Assembly (NCBI GenBank): GCA_947683625.1
Contig: CANTUR010000046.1
Coordinates: forward strand, 1,362,001-1,426,000
Reading direction: 5' to 3'
Source: Mallotus nudiflorus
Taxonomy: Eukaryota; Streptophyta; Magnoliopsida; Malpighiales; Euphorbiaceae
DNA: 64,000 nucleotides
A model generated the notes under the pieces. It worked only from the letters and a program-made list of their open reading frames with translations. It ran no database searches and was not told the origin of the DNA. Shown in pieces: positions 12,081 through 22,619 of this stretch; the first letter of the stretch is position 1; every line of letters begins with the position of its first letter. A program made the position numbers and the translations under genes.

Positions 12081-12319
12081 AGGGAAAATTGCTATTTCCC
12101 TCATGTAGGTTAGCTTATTACATTAATTCATCACTGACATTTAAAAAAATATTTATTCATTCTTAATATTTGCAATTCATGTACAATTTCATCCATGAAA
12201 GAAGAATTAATAAGTGTGAACTGATGCAAATGACATGGATAAATAAATATTTTTTTTTAAATGTCAGGGATGAAGTAGTGTAATAGGTCAAAACACAAGG
12301 AAAAATAGTAATTCTCCCT
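12081..12319. mobile_element. MITE-like foldback with ~80 bp inverted ends
   Basis: The left arm starts AGGGAAAATTGCTATT and the right arm ends AATAGTAATTCTCCCT. The complementarity continues inward through TATTACA.TAATTCATC.CTGACATTT and a run of A before AATATTTATT. Arms of about 80 bases enclose a short centre. Both outer flanks are T runs, so a target duplication cannot be read. Confidence 0.65.
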
Positions 12320-12659
12320 TTTTTTTTTTATCTTCTCTCCCTTTTCTCATTTTTTTTTGCTCTCTCCTTTTCTATGTCTTCTCTTAAAAAAAAAAAAATT
12401 CCTCTTATCCCCTTCTTTTTTCCTTTCATTTTTTTTTGTGTAGATTAATTATCATATGGATTTTGTCTCAATACATCAAGGTCCATTATAAACAAATAAT
12501 TTGTAAAAATATACATTAGATCCATTATAAAGAGATAATTTGAATCATGAAAAGTGTTGATATCACAAAAAAATAATATTTTTTTGAATGTCAATGAGGG
12601 AGACATGGACTTGGATCCCTTTTGCTGACTATAGTTCTTGCGCTCGCGGGCGTGCATGG

Positions 12660-13560
12660 ACTATGGACACCATTTATGACTCGACAATTAGGCCTCTCAT
12701 TGATATTGTGCGATTACCTATTAATCCCAACCTCTACTACCACTTTCACTAAATGATTAGCCACACAACTAGCAATTGCTATATCCTAAAGCATTGAATC
12801 CAATATTTAAAAAATTTTGGCAAAATAGAAGATCTAGAAAAGCAACCCAAGGTCAAGATCAACCTTTTACCCATTTACCAAGACATGCCTGCATTTTGTA
12901 CCATCTCTTCAAGGCCTCCCAAGGCTTTTGTGGAAAATCTTATCTAAGATGTTCTTAAGAGAGAAACAGAAAAGTCAGAAATGGGAGAAAAAGAACTCTG
13001 GGTAACACCAAAAGCAGGTTTCTTTAACCCTACCTATGATTTGAGTGATAATGAAACGGATCCTTCTACTTGTGAACATGTGACAGAGTCTAAGGATGAA
13101 AATGGAAAAGAACCAGAGAAGAAGAAGAGTCCAGAATCAGCTTAAACAATCCTCTAGCAAGTTTGACTTTAAAACAGAACTGCAAGCTACATTGCTATCC
13201 TCACCGAGACTAGCGTAGATAATACCCTATTCGATGATGAATCTATCCCTAATGGTGTCTATATTGCTGATCTATTTGGAGTCTTTTGATGTATTAAACT
13301 TTAAATATAATGGAATGATATCTAATTTTCTTACTAGTGTGATGTGTCTTATAATAATGATGAGCATTTCATTGAATCTTACATGAGCATCTTTAACAAT
13401 CATTTCATTAACACTGAACCATTTAACATAAGTGCGGATGAAAATCTCCATACATTGCATATAACAAAGGATGTTACCTCTAAAAAATGAATGAAAATGA
13501 AAAATGAGAGGTAAAATTGAGGAAAGGGGTACTATCACTCTGAAATAATCAATGTGCAAC
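12660..13560 (+). pseudogene. Tat-family gag C-terminus/inter-domain fragment
   Basis: A frame-shifted translation gives KIEDLEKQPKV, INLLPIYQDMPAF and PPKAFVENL near 12800-12950, then GFFNPTYDLSDNETDPS (13017-13067). From 13340 it gives NNDEHFIESYMSIF, TEPFNIS and ITKDV. The same blocks occur in the minus-strand copies: KIEDLGKQPNV near 39850, DVHFIEPSINIF at 36305-36544, and the 22296-22541 frame. This therefore belongs to the gag-PR-RT linker of the same family, with internal deletions. The segment from 13520 matches post-integrase sequence at 4288, so PR, RT and INT have been lost between them. Confidence 0.65.
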
Positions 13561-13839
13561 CATGCTTAAAATTGCACATGTCAAGAAATAAATGCCTAAA
13601 TCAATAACCATCACATACAAGGGAAATTTTGCACCTTAGAGTTCATATCTTTTTTTTAATGTAATACTTTGGTTTGCATTTATCGCAAAAATATGGAAAA
13701 TAAGCAGAAAGAGAAAAAGCACATGAGAACTAAAGAATACCATATCATTATAAAAGTAGTACACTAGTCAAAGAACATCTCAAACATCCAAAAACCATCA
13801 TTAGTGCAGTCAGTATAACATGACGAAAGGAGGGGAAAT
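13561..13839. other. Post-integrase spacer of the Tat fragment
   Basis: Noncoding; its start matches 4288-4340. It separates the polyprotein fragment from the antisense ORF. Confidence 0.45.
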
Positions 13840-15481
13840 CAAGACTCATCCTTGTCATCATCGTCATAATCCTCATAATCAACATCATCTAGAGGTCCTC
13901 TTTTGCTAGGTCCAATGCCATGGACCCTTAACTCCTTCAACTCGGCCGGCAGCCTCTGAATCTCACTCTCATAGAAGGCACCCTCTTATTGATGTGCTTC
14001 CTCTTGTTGGCGAATGACCTCATCTCGCTTATACATCATCCTCGTGTGCTCACGCTGCATTATAACATACATGCATTAGCATATACAGACTTATGGGAAA
14101 GAAAGAAAAGTAACGATAAGGCACTAAAAGTAACTCACGTTAACCACCAAGTGGATGCTACAAATTCGAGATCCATTCCTGCATGCATCATCTAGGCCGT
14201 GTAAAAGGTAACCATTGGCAGGAGAGCCCTAATCATACTCCTACAAGCTATCAAGATCCTATACGAGAGGAAGTAGCTACAAACTGCTAGAGTTGCTCCA
14301 GTTTGGGGACACCATGGCACTAAATCAGACAAAATATCAAGCACCTGGCTCACCTCTAAATACATACAAGCCCTTCCCCTACAGCTGCTTCGCAAGCCTA
14401 CCTAAGATGGTCATAAGGAATAAGACTACCTTGACCTATTTTGAGCGCAGGATCACAACCGAACAACTCGAAACACAGTGCTACAAGATCATCAGGAATA
14501 TCAAACAGAATTCATCTCCTATAGAATGAGAACCCCGTAATCGCCATAGAATCAAAGGGCATAATCATCATCTCTCTGAATCCGAAGTGAAAGGTGCGAG
14601 TGCAATTTGACCACTTCTCAATCAGAGCAATCATGGCCACCTAGTGGCTTTTTAATGATTTTGGGCCATCCATTAGCCCATCGATCAAGCCATCAAAACT
14701 GAGGATGTGTACTCAATCTCATAACTCTTTAAATAAACTTTGCTAAAACTCCTTCACTCAGGTAAAACTACCGAGTAGCACTAAGGACGTCATCATAACC
14801 TAATCACAGGGACGTCAGCAAAACACAAACTCTGGCTAAAATTTCATTTTGGAGACAAATAGCACACTTTAACTATTTCTCTATCCTAACGCTTTAACTA
14901 TTTCTCTACCTTTGCTTGCAGGAAATTTGAAGGAAAGCCCCATGTCACAAATAAAAGGGAAGTAAGCAAAAATAATGAAAATTCTGACTAAAAGTCTCAT
15001 TGGTAGTGAAATAAATCCTAACCATTTGCTTCTCTGCTTATTTGCAAGAAAATTTTGAAGAACAATATTTAACAAAGAGGGAAAATTCCTAAACTGAATT
15101 CCTAGCAACAACATTCCCTAAGAGTTGGAATCTACATTTATCCTAATAAGGGAAGAGTCATGCATAATGGTTCTTATATGATAATAATAACAATATATAT
15201 ATATTATTTTACAGGAAAGAATTCTAAAAGAAAATAAGAAAGAAAGATTCCAGAATACTAACTCACTGGCGGTGAAGCATCCATACGTGCAATCCTAAAT
15301 TCGAGACCAGTGGGATGGTCTGGCCTTTGACAACTCCATGCCACTTGTGATGAGTTGGCATCGACTTCCTACAAGTGACACCGACAACCCCTGGAGCTGC
15401 TAGACCGACATCTAGATCCTCTCGATCATCATCAGGACCCAAAAGCTCCTCGTGATCAACACTACCTAAATCCTCTTGCAC
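13840..15481 (-). pseudogene. Antisense extra ORF with plant-mobile-domain-like segment
   Basis: On the strand opposite to the Tat fragment, reading from 15481 down: an N-terminus MQEDLGSVDHEELLGPDD with the block HHKWHGVVKGQTIPLVSN, then a likely splice donor CCA|GTGAGT near 15265. After a degenerate stretch comes ALIEKWSNCTRTFHFGFREM followed by MPFDSMAITGF (14560-14640). This resembles the plant mobile domain pattern (..ALVERWR..THTFHLP.GEMT.T..DVA.L.GL). The C-terminus ends acidic (DYEDYDDDDKDES, stop near 13838). Stops and frameshifts make it a pseudogene. Tat-clade elements are known to carry antisense ORFs between INT and the 3' LTR, and the position here fits. PMD identity is inference from motif memory. 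Confidence 0.55.
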
Positions 15482-16085
15482 AGGTATATGAAGTAAAAAG
15501 AAGAAAAGCCTAAGTCTAGAGGAATTGTAAGTGAAGAGAGAGAAAAGAAGTGAAGAATGAAGTAAAAAACAAAAAATGAGCCTTTTGTGGCCTTAAAGGA
15601 GTAAGTCCAGAGAACCCATGCATGTGGGTCAAGCCCACGAACCTCATTGCAAGTCTCTAAAGCTTGAGAGCAAATGTATAACGTGTATAAAGCATTAGAA
15701 GCCCACAAGAAAAATTCAGAATATGTCCAAATCCTATGGAAGTTCTCTGTACCACTGTATTTTAAAGTTTTCAAATGCCTCCACACATTCATGCATTCAT
15801 ACTTGCATTTGTATTCCAAAAATTATTCTCATGCTCTTCGAGGTGAACTTGCATTAGAGAAGGGGCATATGACAGAGATGAACTAGTTAGCCTCGATAAT
15901 GGTCATCTCACCCTGCCAAATTTTTTTGAAATTTTTGGACTTTGATCAACAACTTCAAGCTAGAATTCTTAAATCTAATCAATCTAATATTGGATGGCCT
16001 CATGAAAGACTAAAAATCCACTAAAGAAAAATTGCAGGGAACTGAGACATTCAGGTAACTTGTGATTATCATGATAAATCCTTGA
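15482..16085. other. Spacer, possibly 5' leader of the antisense ORF
   Basis: GA-rich on the plus strand up to 15570 (CT-rich leader when read in the antisense direction), then unassigned AT-rich sequence. No independent gene is supported. Confidence 0.35.
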
Positions 16086-16319
16086 AGAAATTTAAATACA
16101 AATGGATTTTGTTATATTCCCTGTGAGACATTTAACGAAATATATGTAATGATTCTTGTTATATTCCTTATGGGACGTTTGACAATTTATGATTTGAAAA
16201 CATGCTATAGCTCTTGTGGAACATCTAACAATAAATACCATAACTACTGTGTAGTGTCTGGTGAACTGCATTATATTCCCTTTGGGACATTTAGCGATTA
16301 TGCTACAATCCATAATTGC
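16086..16319. repeat. Degenerate minisatellite, ~50-60 bp units
   Basis: Four to five diverged units built round TTATATTCCCTNTGGGACATTTAAC; lengths vary from about 45 to 60. Leads directly into the 60-bp array. Confidence 0.55.
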
Positions 16320-19290
16320 TCGTAATTAGTTGCAACCATTTCATTGTTCACTGATGATGCTACAATCCATAATTGTAATTGCTCGCAATTGGTTGAAACC
16401 ATTTCATTGCACATCGATTGATGTTGTAATCCATAATTGCTTGTGATTAGCTACAACCCTTTCATTACTTGTTGATTAGCTGCAACCTTTTCGCTGTTCA
16501 CTGATGATGCTGCAGTCCATAATTGCTTGTGATTAGTTGTAACCCTTTCTTTGCTCACCAATGATGCTGCAATTTATAATTGCTCACTGATGATGTTGCT
16601 GTAAGCATCCAATTTTGGGATGCAATTGTGCACAATTGCGACGTAAGCCCCTATGATGAAATATATTCAAAAATTGAACTTGGTTGTTGATTTTTTAGAA
16701 TTTAGGGACTAAATTGTAACATTTTTTAGGATTTGATTGCAAATAAGTCATTTTTTCAGGAGTCCTTTGGTAATTAAAAGTTAAAAAAAAAATTTAGGAT
16801 TGACATTGGTGTAATGCTGACTGGCATTACACAATGCTGACCGGCATTGTATAATGCCGATTGGCATTAGACAATGCCGGTCTGCATTATACAATGCCAA
16901 TCGGCATTACACAGTATTGATGCACAATAATTCCATTTTTTTTGATTTTTTTGCGTATTTTTCCTTATTTTTATGGCTTTTTTTCAGTGTTTTGATTGGT
17001 TGACAAATTCAAATTTTATCTAATAAGTTTTTTTTAAAAAAAAAGAAATGCAAAATATATTTTTTTTGAAATAAAAACAAACGCTATCTAATTTGATCAG
17101 ATAGGTCTGTTCCTCCTTTGAAGGAAGTTGAATACGCACAGACTCTACATTTAAAAGCAAAGTTTGCATGTGTACGTGAAAAAAAAGAGAAAAAAAGGGG
17201 AGGCAGGGCTGGAGGATTTTTTACAGACAGAAAAAAAAGCTTTGATTTCTTATGTTCTTTAAAAAATCCTAATTTTTGCAGTTCATTTGAGGAAGATGAT
17301 ACAACGATTTTTAGTCTCAGTCCATAATCAAATCAACACTGAGTCGATTTCAACGATGAAAATCCTAATCTGAGGGGCCGAAAAAAAAGGCATATGCATA
17401 ACATTCATTTTTTCTTTCTTCTCTTTTGTGATTTTTATTCATTTCGTTAATTATTTTATTATTTAATTTCACTACTAATTTGATTGCTTTTTTTGTTTTT
17501 TTTTTGTCTGTATGTGGATTGAGAAAGAGGAAACCGCCTGTGTTTAATTGAACAGGAGATCCATGGAATGCCATGGATAAACCTGTACTATTTTAATAAT
17601 AGTTCTTAGGATTTTAATTTTTGTTTTGCATTTTTGTATCCTTGTAATTTATTTTAATTTCTGGATGTATAATTATTTAATTTTAATTCTATACGTAGTT
17701 TATAATAGCCCCAGTAGTGGGAATAGTACAAGATTTAAATTTTTGCACTTTAAAATTAATTAGTAATTAGGTTCAATTGGGTAAAAATTAATTAAAATTA
17801 ATGGTGTCTTTAGTTAATTAGGGTTTGTATGTAATTAAATTAGGTTTTTTTAGAAATCATATATGAATGTGTGTTTGATTTGATTTTGTTATGTTTTTTG
17901 GGTTTTTATGTTTTTTTTTTGGGCCCTAAGCCCACGTTTTGGTCTAACCCACTAAATAAATAGGTTTAAAAATAGTTTAGGACTTTAAATAATTAAAATC
18001 AACTTAGGCCCATTAGGTTAATTAGATTTTAGGCCCACTTGGTTAATTAAAACTTGTTTAGACTTAGATCAGCCCACTTAATTGCATTTCTTATAAAATA
18101 AATAGACCTAGGCCCACATTTCACTTAAAATAAAACCAAGTTAGACTTAGGCCCACTAATTTAATTTTTTCTTTAAAATTGAATAGACTTAAGCTCATAT
18201 ATTAGAAAGACTAAAAAATAGATTTAGGCTTATTAATTAATAAAATGTAGGCCCACTTTTAATCCATTTCACTTGTAAATAAAATGTAGATTTAGCTAAC
18301 TTATTTAATAAAATTAACAAAGTTTGGATTTAGGGATAACACGATCTTGAGTGCATTTTTTACTTGTAATTTTATTGGCTTATTGCCTTTTTGGATAGAT
18401 GGATGTTAATTAGGATTTAATAAAATTGCATGTAATTAGAGAATGAAATAATTATTTATAAAATTATTCTAAATGAACACGAGACTAAGAGAAGTTAGTA
18501 TTCCGTATCCAGAATCTCCTAATTGTGGTGCTAATTTTCTTTTAGAGAATCGAGTACCACTAATCAAATTGTCTCAGTTATTACCCTGGGTTGCGACTCC
18601 TCATTTCCATGCCATGTCTTTGTGACAGTGGTTAGTGTGTTCTCTAAGCCCTGAGCCTAAACAGTGTCGCGGTTGCTAAAATCTTGGACGCACGCTAAAC
18701 CCTGCCGTCTACAACTACAATCCATAATTTCTTGCAAATTGATTACAATCCTTTCATTACTTGCCTTTAATAATGCTACAGTCCATTACTGCTCATGATT
18801 AGCTGGAACCCTTTCATTGGTCACTAATGATGCTACAATCCATAATTGCTTGCAAATTAGCTGTAACCCTTTTATTACTCATTGATGATGTTGTAATCCA
18901 TAATTGCTTGCTGATTAGCTATAACCCTTTCATTGCTCATTGATGATGTTGCAGTCTATAATTGCTTGCGATTAGCTGCAACCCTTTCGTTGCTTACCAA
19001 TGATGTTGCAATCTATAATTGCTCATGATTAGCTGCAACCCTTCCATTTCTTACCTTTGATAATCCTACAGCCTATAACTGCTCACAATTAGCTGCAACC
19101 CTTCCATTGCTCGCCTTTGATAATGTTATAGCCCATAACTGCTCGCAATTAGCTATAGCACTTTTATTGCTCACCTTTCATAATAATACAGTCCATAACT
19201 ACTGGCGATTAACTAAAACCCTTTCATCACTCGCCTTTGGTAATGCTACAGCCCATAACTGCTCGTGATTTTTATCTTTGGTTGTTTGAG
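16320..19290. repeat. 60-bp tandem array interrupted by an LTR
   Basis: Units of about 60 bp contain the blocks GCTACAATCCATAATTGCTC, GATTAGCTGCAACCCTTTC and ATTGCTCACTGATGATG. About five lie at 16320-16599 and about nine at 18714-19275. The array was one block before the LTR at 16600-18713 split a unit. Copies differ from each other by roughly 10-25 %. Long minisatellites like this are common in the untranslated 3' part of Tat/Ogre elements. Confidence 0.85.
16600..18713 (+). mobile_element. Tat-family solo LTR copy b (complete, 2114 bp)
   Basis: Runs from TGTAAGCATCC to CCCTGCCGTCTACA, with terminal TGTA/TACA inverted repeats. Both flanks are the 60-bp array; no PBS follows and no polypurine tract precedes, so this is a solo LTR. 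Aligned to an intact array unit, the flanks overlap by exactly five bases (GTTGC left, ACTAC right), a 5-bp target duplication with three transitions. Contains the palindrome ladder (16808-16918), the block TAATAGCCCCAGTAGTGGGA (17704-17723), and near its end a GCGACTCCTCATTTCC stretch shared by all copies. Confidence 0.9.
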
Positions 19291-19514
19291 TTGAATGCTT
19301 TAAATTCTTTGTGCTAACTAACTTATGCTTTAAATTCTTTGTGCTAACTAACTTTTGCTAACTGACTTTCAATTTTGTTGTGTTTACTGATTAGAATTTC
19401 TCTACTGACTGATTTCAATTTCTTTGTGTTAACCATCTCTACAAGTTGGTGCACTTCCTTCTGGATTTGCAATTCCTATAGACTTTTTAAAGTTAATTTC
19501 AATCATGATGAATG
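19291..19514. other. Spacer after the 60-bp array
   Basis: Contains two copies of a 30-bp unit (ATGCTTTAAATTCTTTGTGC.. at 19295-19355). Otherwise nothing is recognised. Confidence 0.4.
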
Positions 19515-22010
19515 TACAAAAGTACATTATAATGTTGAGAGTTTATGAGAAAATTCATCACTTTATCACGAGATCGTGTCCACTCAAAGAATCTCATTAT
19601 TTTTTATTTTCATAACTGTCATTTATTTACCATTTGCAAAGGTCAAAGGCATCATTAACCATCTTATGTTGAAAGCATATCTTTTACTAAGTGAAAAGCT
19701 TACTTCCATACTTAATTTTAGGGAGAATTTTTTAAACAAAACTTATGAAAATTAAGCATAAAAAGATTGAATTCTGAGTATTAAAACAATCTTTGAGTTA
19801 TTTTTGTGTTTTCCTTCCTTATCCGATTATTCCCCCACCTTTCTCATATTACTCAATGTGGATACCATTGGAAAGGTCATTTGGATACTTATACTCTTAT
19901 AGAGCATTGGAGTAAATAAAGCAATTTTTAGCATGGTCCTCTTTTAGTATTACCCCACCTTTTTTGTATTACTTAGCGTGGATACCACCAGAGGTTCATG
20001 TTGATACTCTTACTCATTTCTAAGCATTGGAGTAAATTGTTCTTGCTCTTATTTTGATTTTCCTCTTAGTATTTCCTTACCTTTCTCATATTTCTCAGCA
20101 TGGATACCGCCAAGAGATTTGTACTCATACTTATTTGTGAGCGTTGGCATAGATTATATGCACATTTATTATTCAAAAGACTGAAAATAAACTTTAAAAT
20201 TCAAGCAATTTATACTACAGGTCCATAGATTTTGTCTTTACATTTTCTTCCCCTTGTTTAGGTACAAAGTAAGCATTAGATTGATTTGAGTTTATGAACT
20301 CTTGACACAAAGTTATTAACTAATCATCTGAATTTCACGAGGCTAATAAAAAAGAGCCGCTATGATCAAAGGTTATAAGATAGGCTTTTCACACATGATC
20401 TCGTGACATGAAGTGGATGAATTTACTTTCAATTTATGGGTTTTATAATTGAGATGGTATAGGAACTAAGAAAATAGAGTTCTATTACTTCCCTTTATAA
20501 TCTTAGTGAATGTTTGGCATTTGCTATATTGCCCATTCCTATTGATGTACTAGTTCCTTTCCCTTTCTTCATTCTCTTTTATTTTTCCTTACATAAAATA
20601 CTGTAAGTTAGTATGGTTTATTTACAAGTGAAGAAATTTTTTCAAAATACAATGTTATTCTTTTGCATTCTTCCCTTTTGATTGTGATGATGATGTCTCT
20701 AATAATAAAGGTCATGATACTCCATTAGTAAAGTTATGATTTTAGGCTGCATTTGTATTTTTGCCATTCTAGTAATGCTATGGTAAAGGGCTTCATTTCT
20801 CTTCTTGATATATCCTGCAAAAAGGTTCAAGAGTTAGAGATCTTATTTCATGATCAAATAATTTTCTAGAGTGCATTCATTTTAAGTTTTGAGTGTGTTC
20901 TTCCCTTTTGTAGGACTAATAAATGTATTGCTAACATGTTGGATCTTCTCATCACCATTTTCTATACCCTACACTAGACTAATTGTTGTAGAGAGATATT
21001 TTAGATGATGCTCTATATGAGACTATGGGGATGGATGTTGAATCTTAGGAGCTTAAGCATTCTATCCACCCTCTTAAAGTTGATAGGGTAATGCTTTTAC
21101 AAGTAACACTGTCAGTGATATTCCCTCACTGGATGGGCCCATAATTTATTAGGCTCCTAAGGTCTAAAGTCCCATGGAGTATCAAGTTCACCTTCATAGT
21201 GTTACCCTTCCTAATTTACTTCTTTAGATGCTTTATATGTGAATACTCTGACTACTTTCCTGCACTTTTACAATACTAATTTTGAATGTTAGTAGTAGAG
21301 TATTTGTACAATCTTATCTGGGCTCAAAGACTTTATTATGCAAAGTAAGTATTTCACAATAAATGTATGTAAGTGTATGCATCTTATGTATGACATGCAT
21401 GATCCTAATAGGTCTCATGTTTAGAACATAGCTATGTTGCAGCTTGGAGTGTGAGAATGAGGTTCCTCATCAATAACCTACAAGTTTTAGCATTGAATGC
21501 TTTACTGTTAGTACTTCTGATGTTAGAACTTCTGATACAACTTATTTAGCAGATGGTCAGGTGATGTTGTATTGATGAATTATTGGTTATTGCTTACGGT
21601 TTACTTCTTTTTGTCCCCATAACTCTTATGTTGTAGTGTTCCATCTTTGCTCTTTGAATGTAGACTTATTATTTTGTAATTTTTCCTCTAAAGCTACATT
21701 TTACCCCTAGTTATATTCTGGATTCATTCACATTATTCTAGCAATCTTTTTTTTTTGTGCAAGAGACCTAATTTGTTCACTGCTGTTGTTAATCATTTAA
21801 CTTACTAACCCTATTAGTTACAATCTCATGCATTAAAGATGCAGAGGATTGGGCGAACTAACTAAAACGAGTTCTTACTGATGAAATCAACTGGACTTGC
21901 TCTTCAAAGAACTCTTGAGTTGAATATAAGGCTTAATACTAGTGTAATGATTAATGATGGTTACAAGGTATGGGTTGAAATGTAAGTTATTGAGCCACCT
22001 GAATTCCCAA
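19515..22010 (+). repeat. 2.5 kb segment, copy 1 (second copy at 61452-64000)
   Basis: Matches 61452-64000 in the same orientation across essentially its full length, by eye at about 85 % identity with small indels. No protein is recognisable in either copy. Because it directly follows the minisatellite of a Tat fragment, I infer it to be the element's long 3' untranslated region. It could also be a separate unclassified repeat. Confidence 0.7.
19830..20170. repeat. ~115-bp tandem triplicate
   Basis: Three units share the blocks TTTCTCATATTACTCA, GTGGATACCRCC and GAGCATTGGAGTAAAT. The same triplicate is in the second copy at about 61750-62095, so it predates the duplication of the segment. 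Confidence 0.7.
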
Positions 22011-22295
22011 GGTACAAGGGGACACTAAGCTTATGGACAAAATCATAAAGGGGTGGCAAAAAAGAAAATATAACTAAAATAGTGATCTCATAGCTTTAAT
22101 TTAGCTTTTATTATATATTATCTTTCCATTCAGATATTTATGTAGTAAGATAAAGATGAATATGCAAAATTTGAAAAAAAAAATTTAGATTTAATTTTGC
22201 TCGATCATTAGGGTAAAAATGAGAACATTTTATTACATCACATGATACAAGTCCTGTTACTAGCCAATCCTAATTTTTTCTCTTTAATTTTTACA
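22011..22295. other. Junction between 3' spacer and minus-strand Tat fragment
   Basis: Includes a purine-rich stretch AAGGGGTGGCAAAAAAGAAA near 22045-22064 that could be a polypurine tract for the plus-oriented element, but no LTR follows it. Unassigned. Confidence 0.3.
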
Positions 22296-22541
22296 TTACT
22301 GTTCTCTTTCCTTTTTTTTCTTTTTCATTCTTTTTATTTTTTCCTCAAATTTCCTACATTCAAAGGTTACATCATATGATCTATGGATGTTCTTTGAATT
22401 TGCATTTGTGCCCATGCTAAATGAATCTAATTGAATATAATTTATGTTAAACATGTAGATGTGATCAATATCATAATGCACAATACCATCAGGATGTACA
22501 TTATATAAGTAAGCATGATAAAAAATCGTATCATCGATCAC
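22296..22541 (-). pseudogene. Tat PR-RT linker fragment
   Basis: An 81-codon open stretch with HYDIDHIYMFNINY. It matches the linker of the other copies (DVHFIEPSINIFNINS at 36305-36544; EHFIESYMSIFNN near 13345). The protease expected between it and gag is missing, so a deletion joined gag to the linker. Confidence 0.55.
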
Positions 22542-22619
22542 TAAAACAAAACAAGTTCTATAGAAATTAAAATTTTATTTAAAAAGACAATGAGAACATT
22601 TATTTCCTATTCTAGATGC

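Noticed and set aside
15466..15819. 117-codon minus-strand frame
   Set aside because: Phe/Tyr/Ser-rich and upstream of the antisense ORF; more likely its leader than a separate protein.
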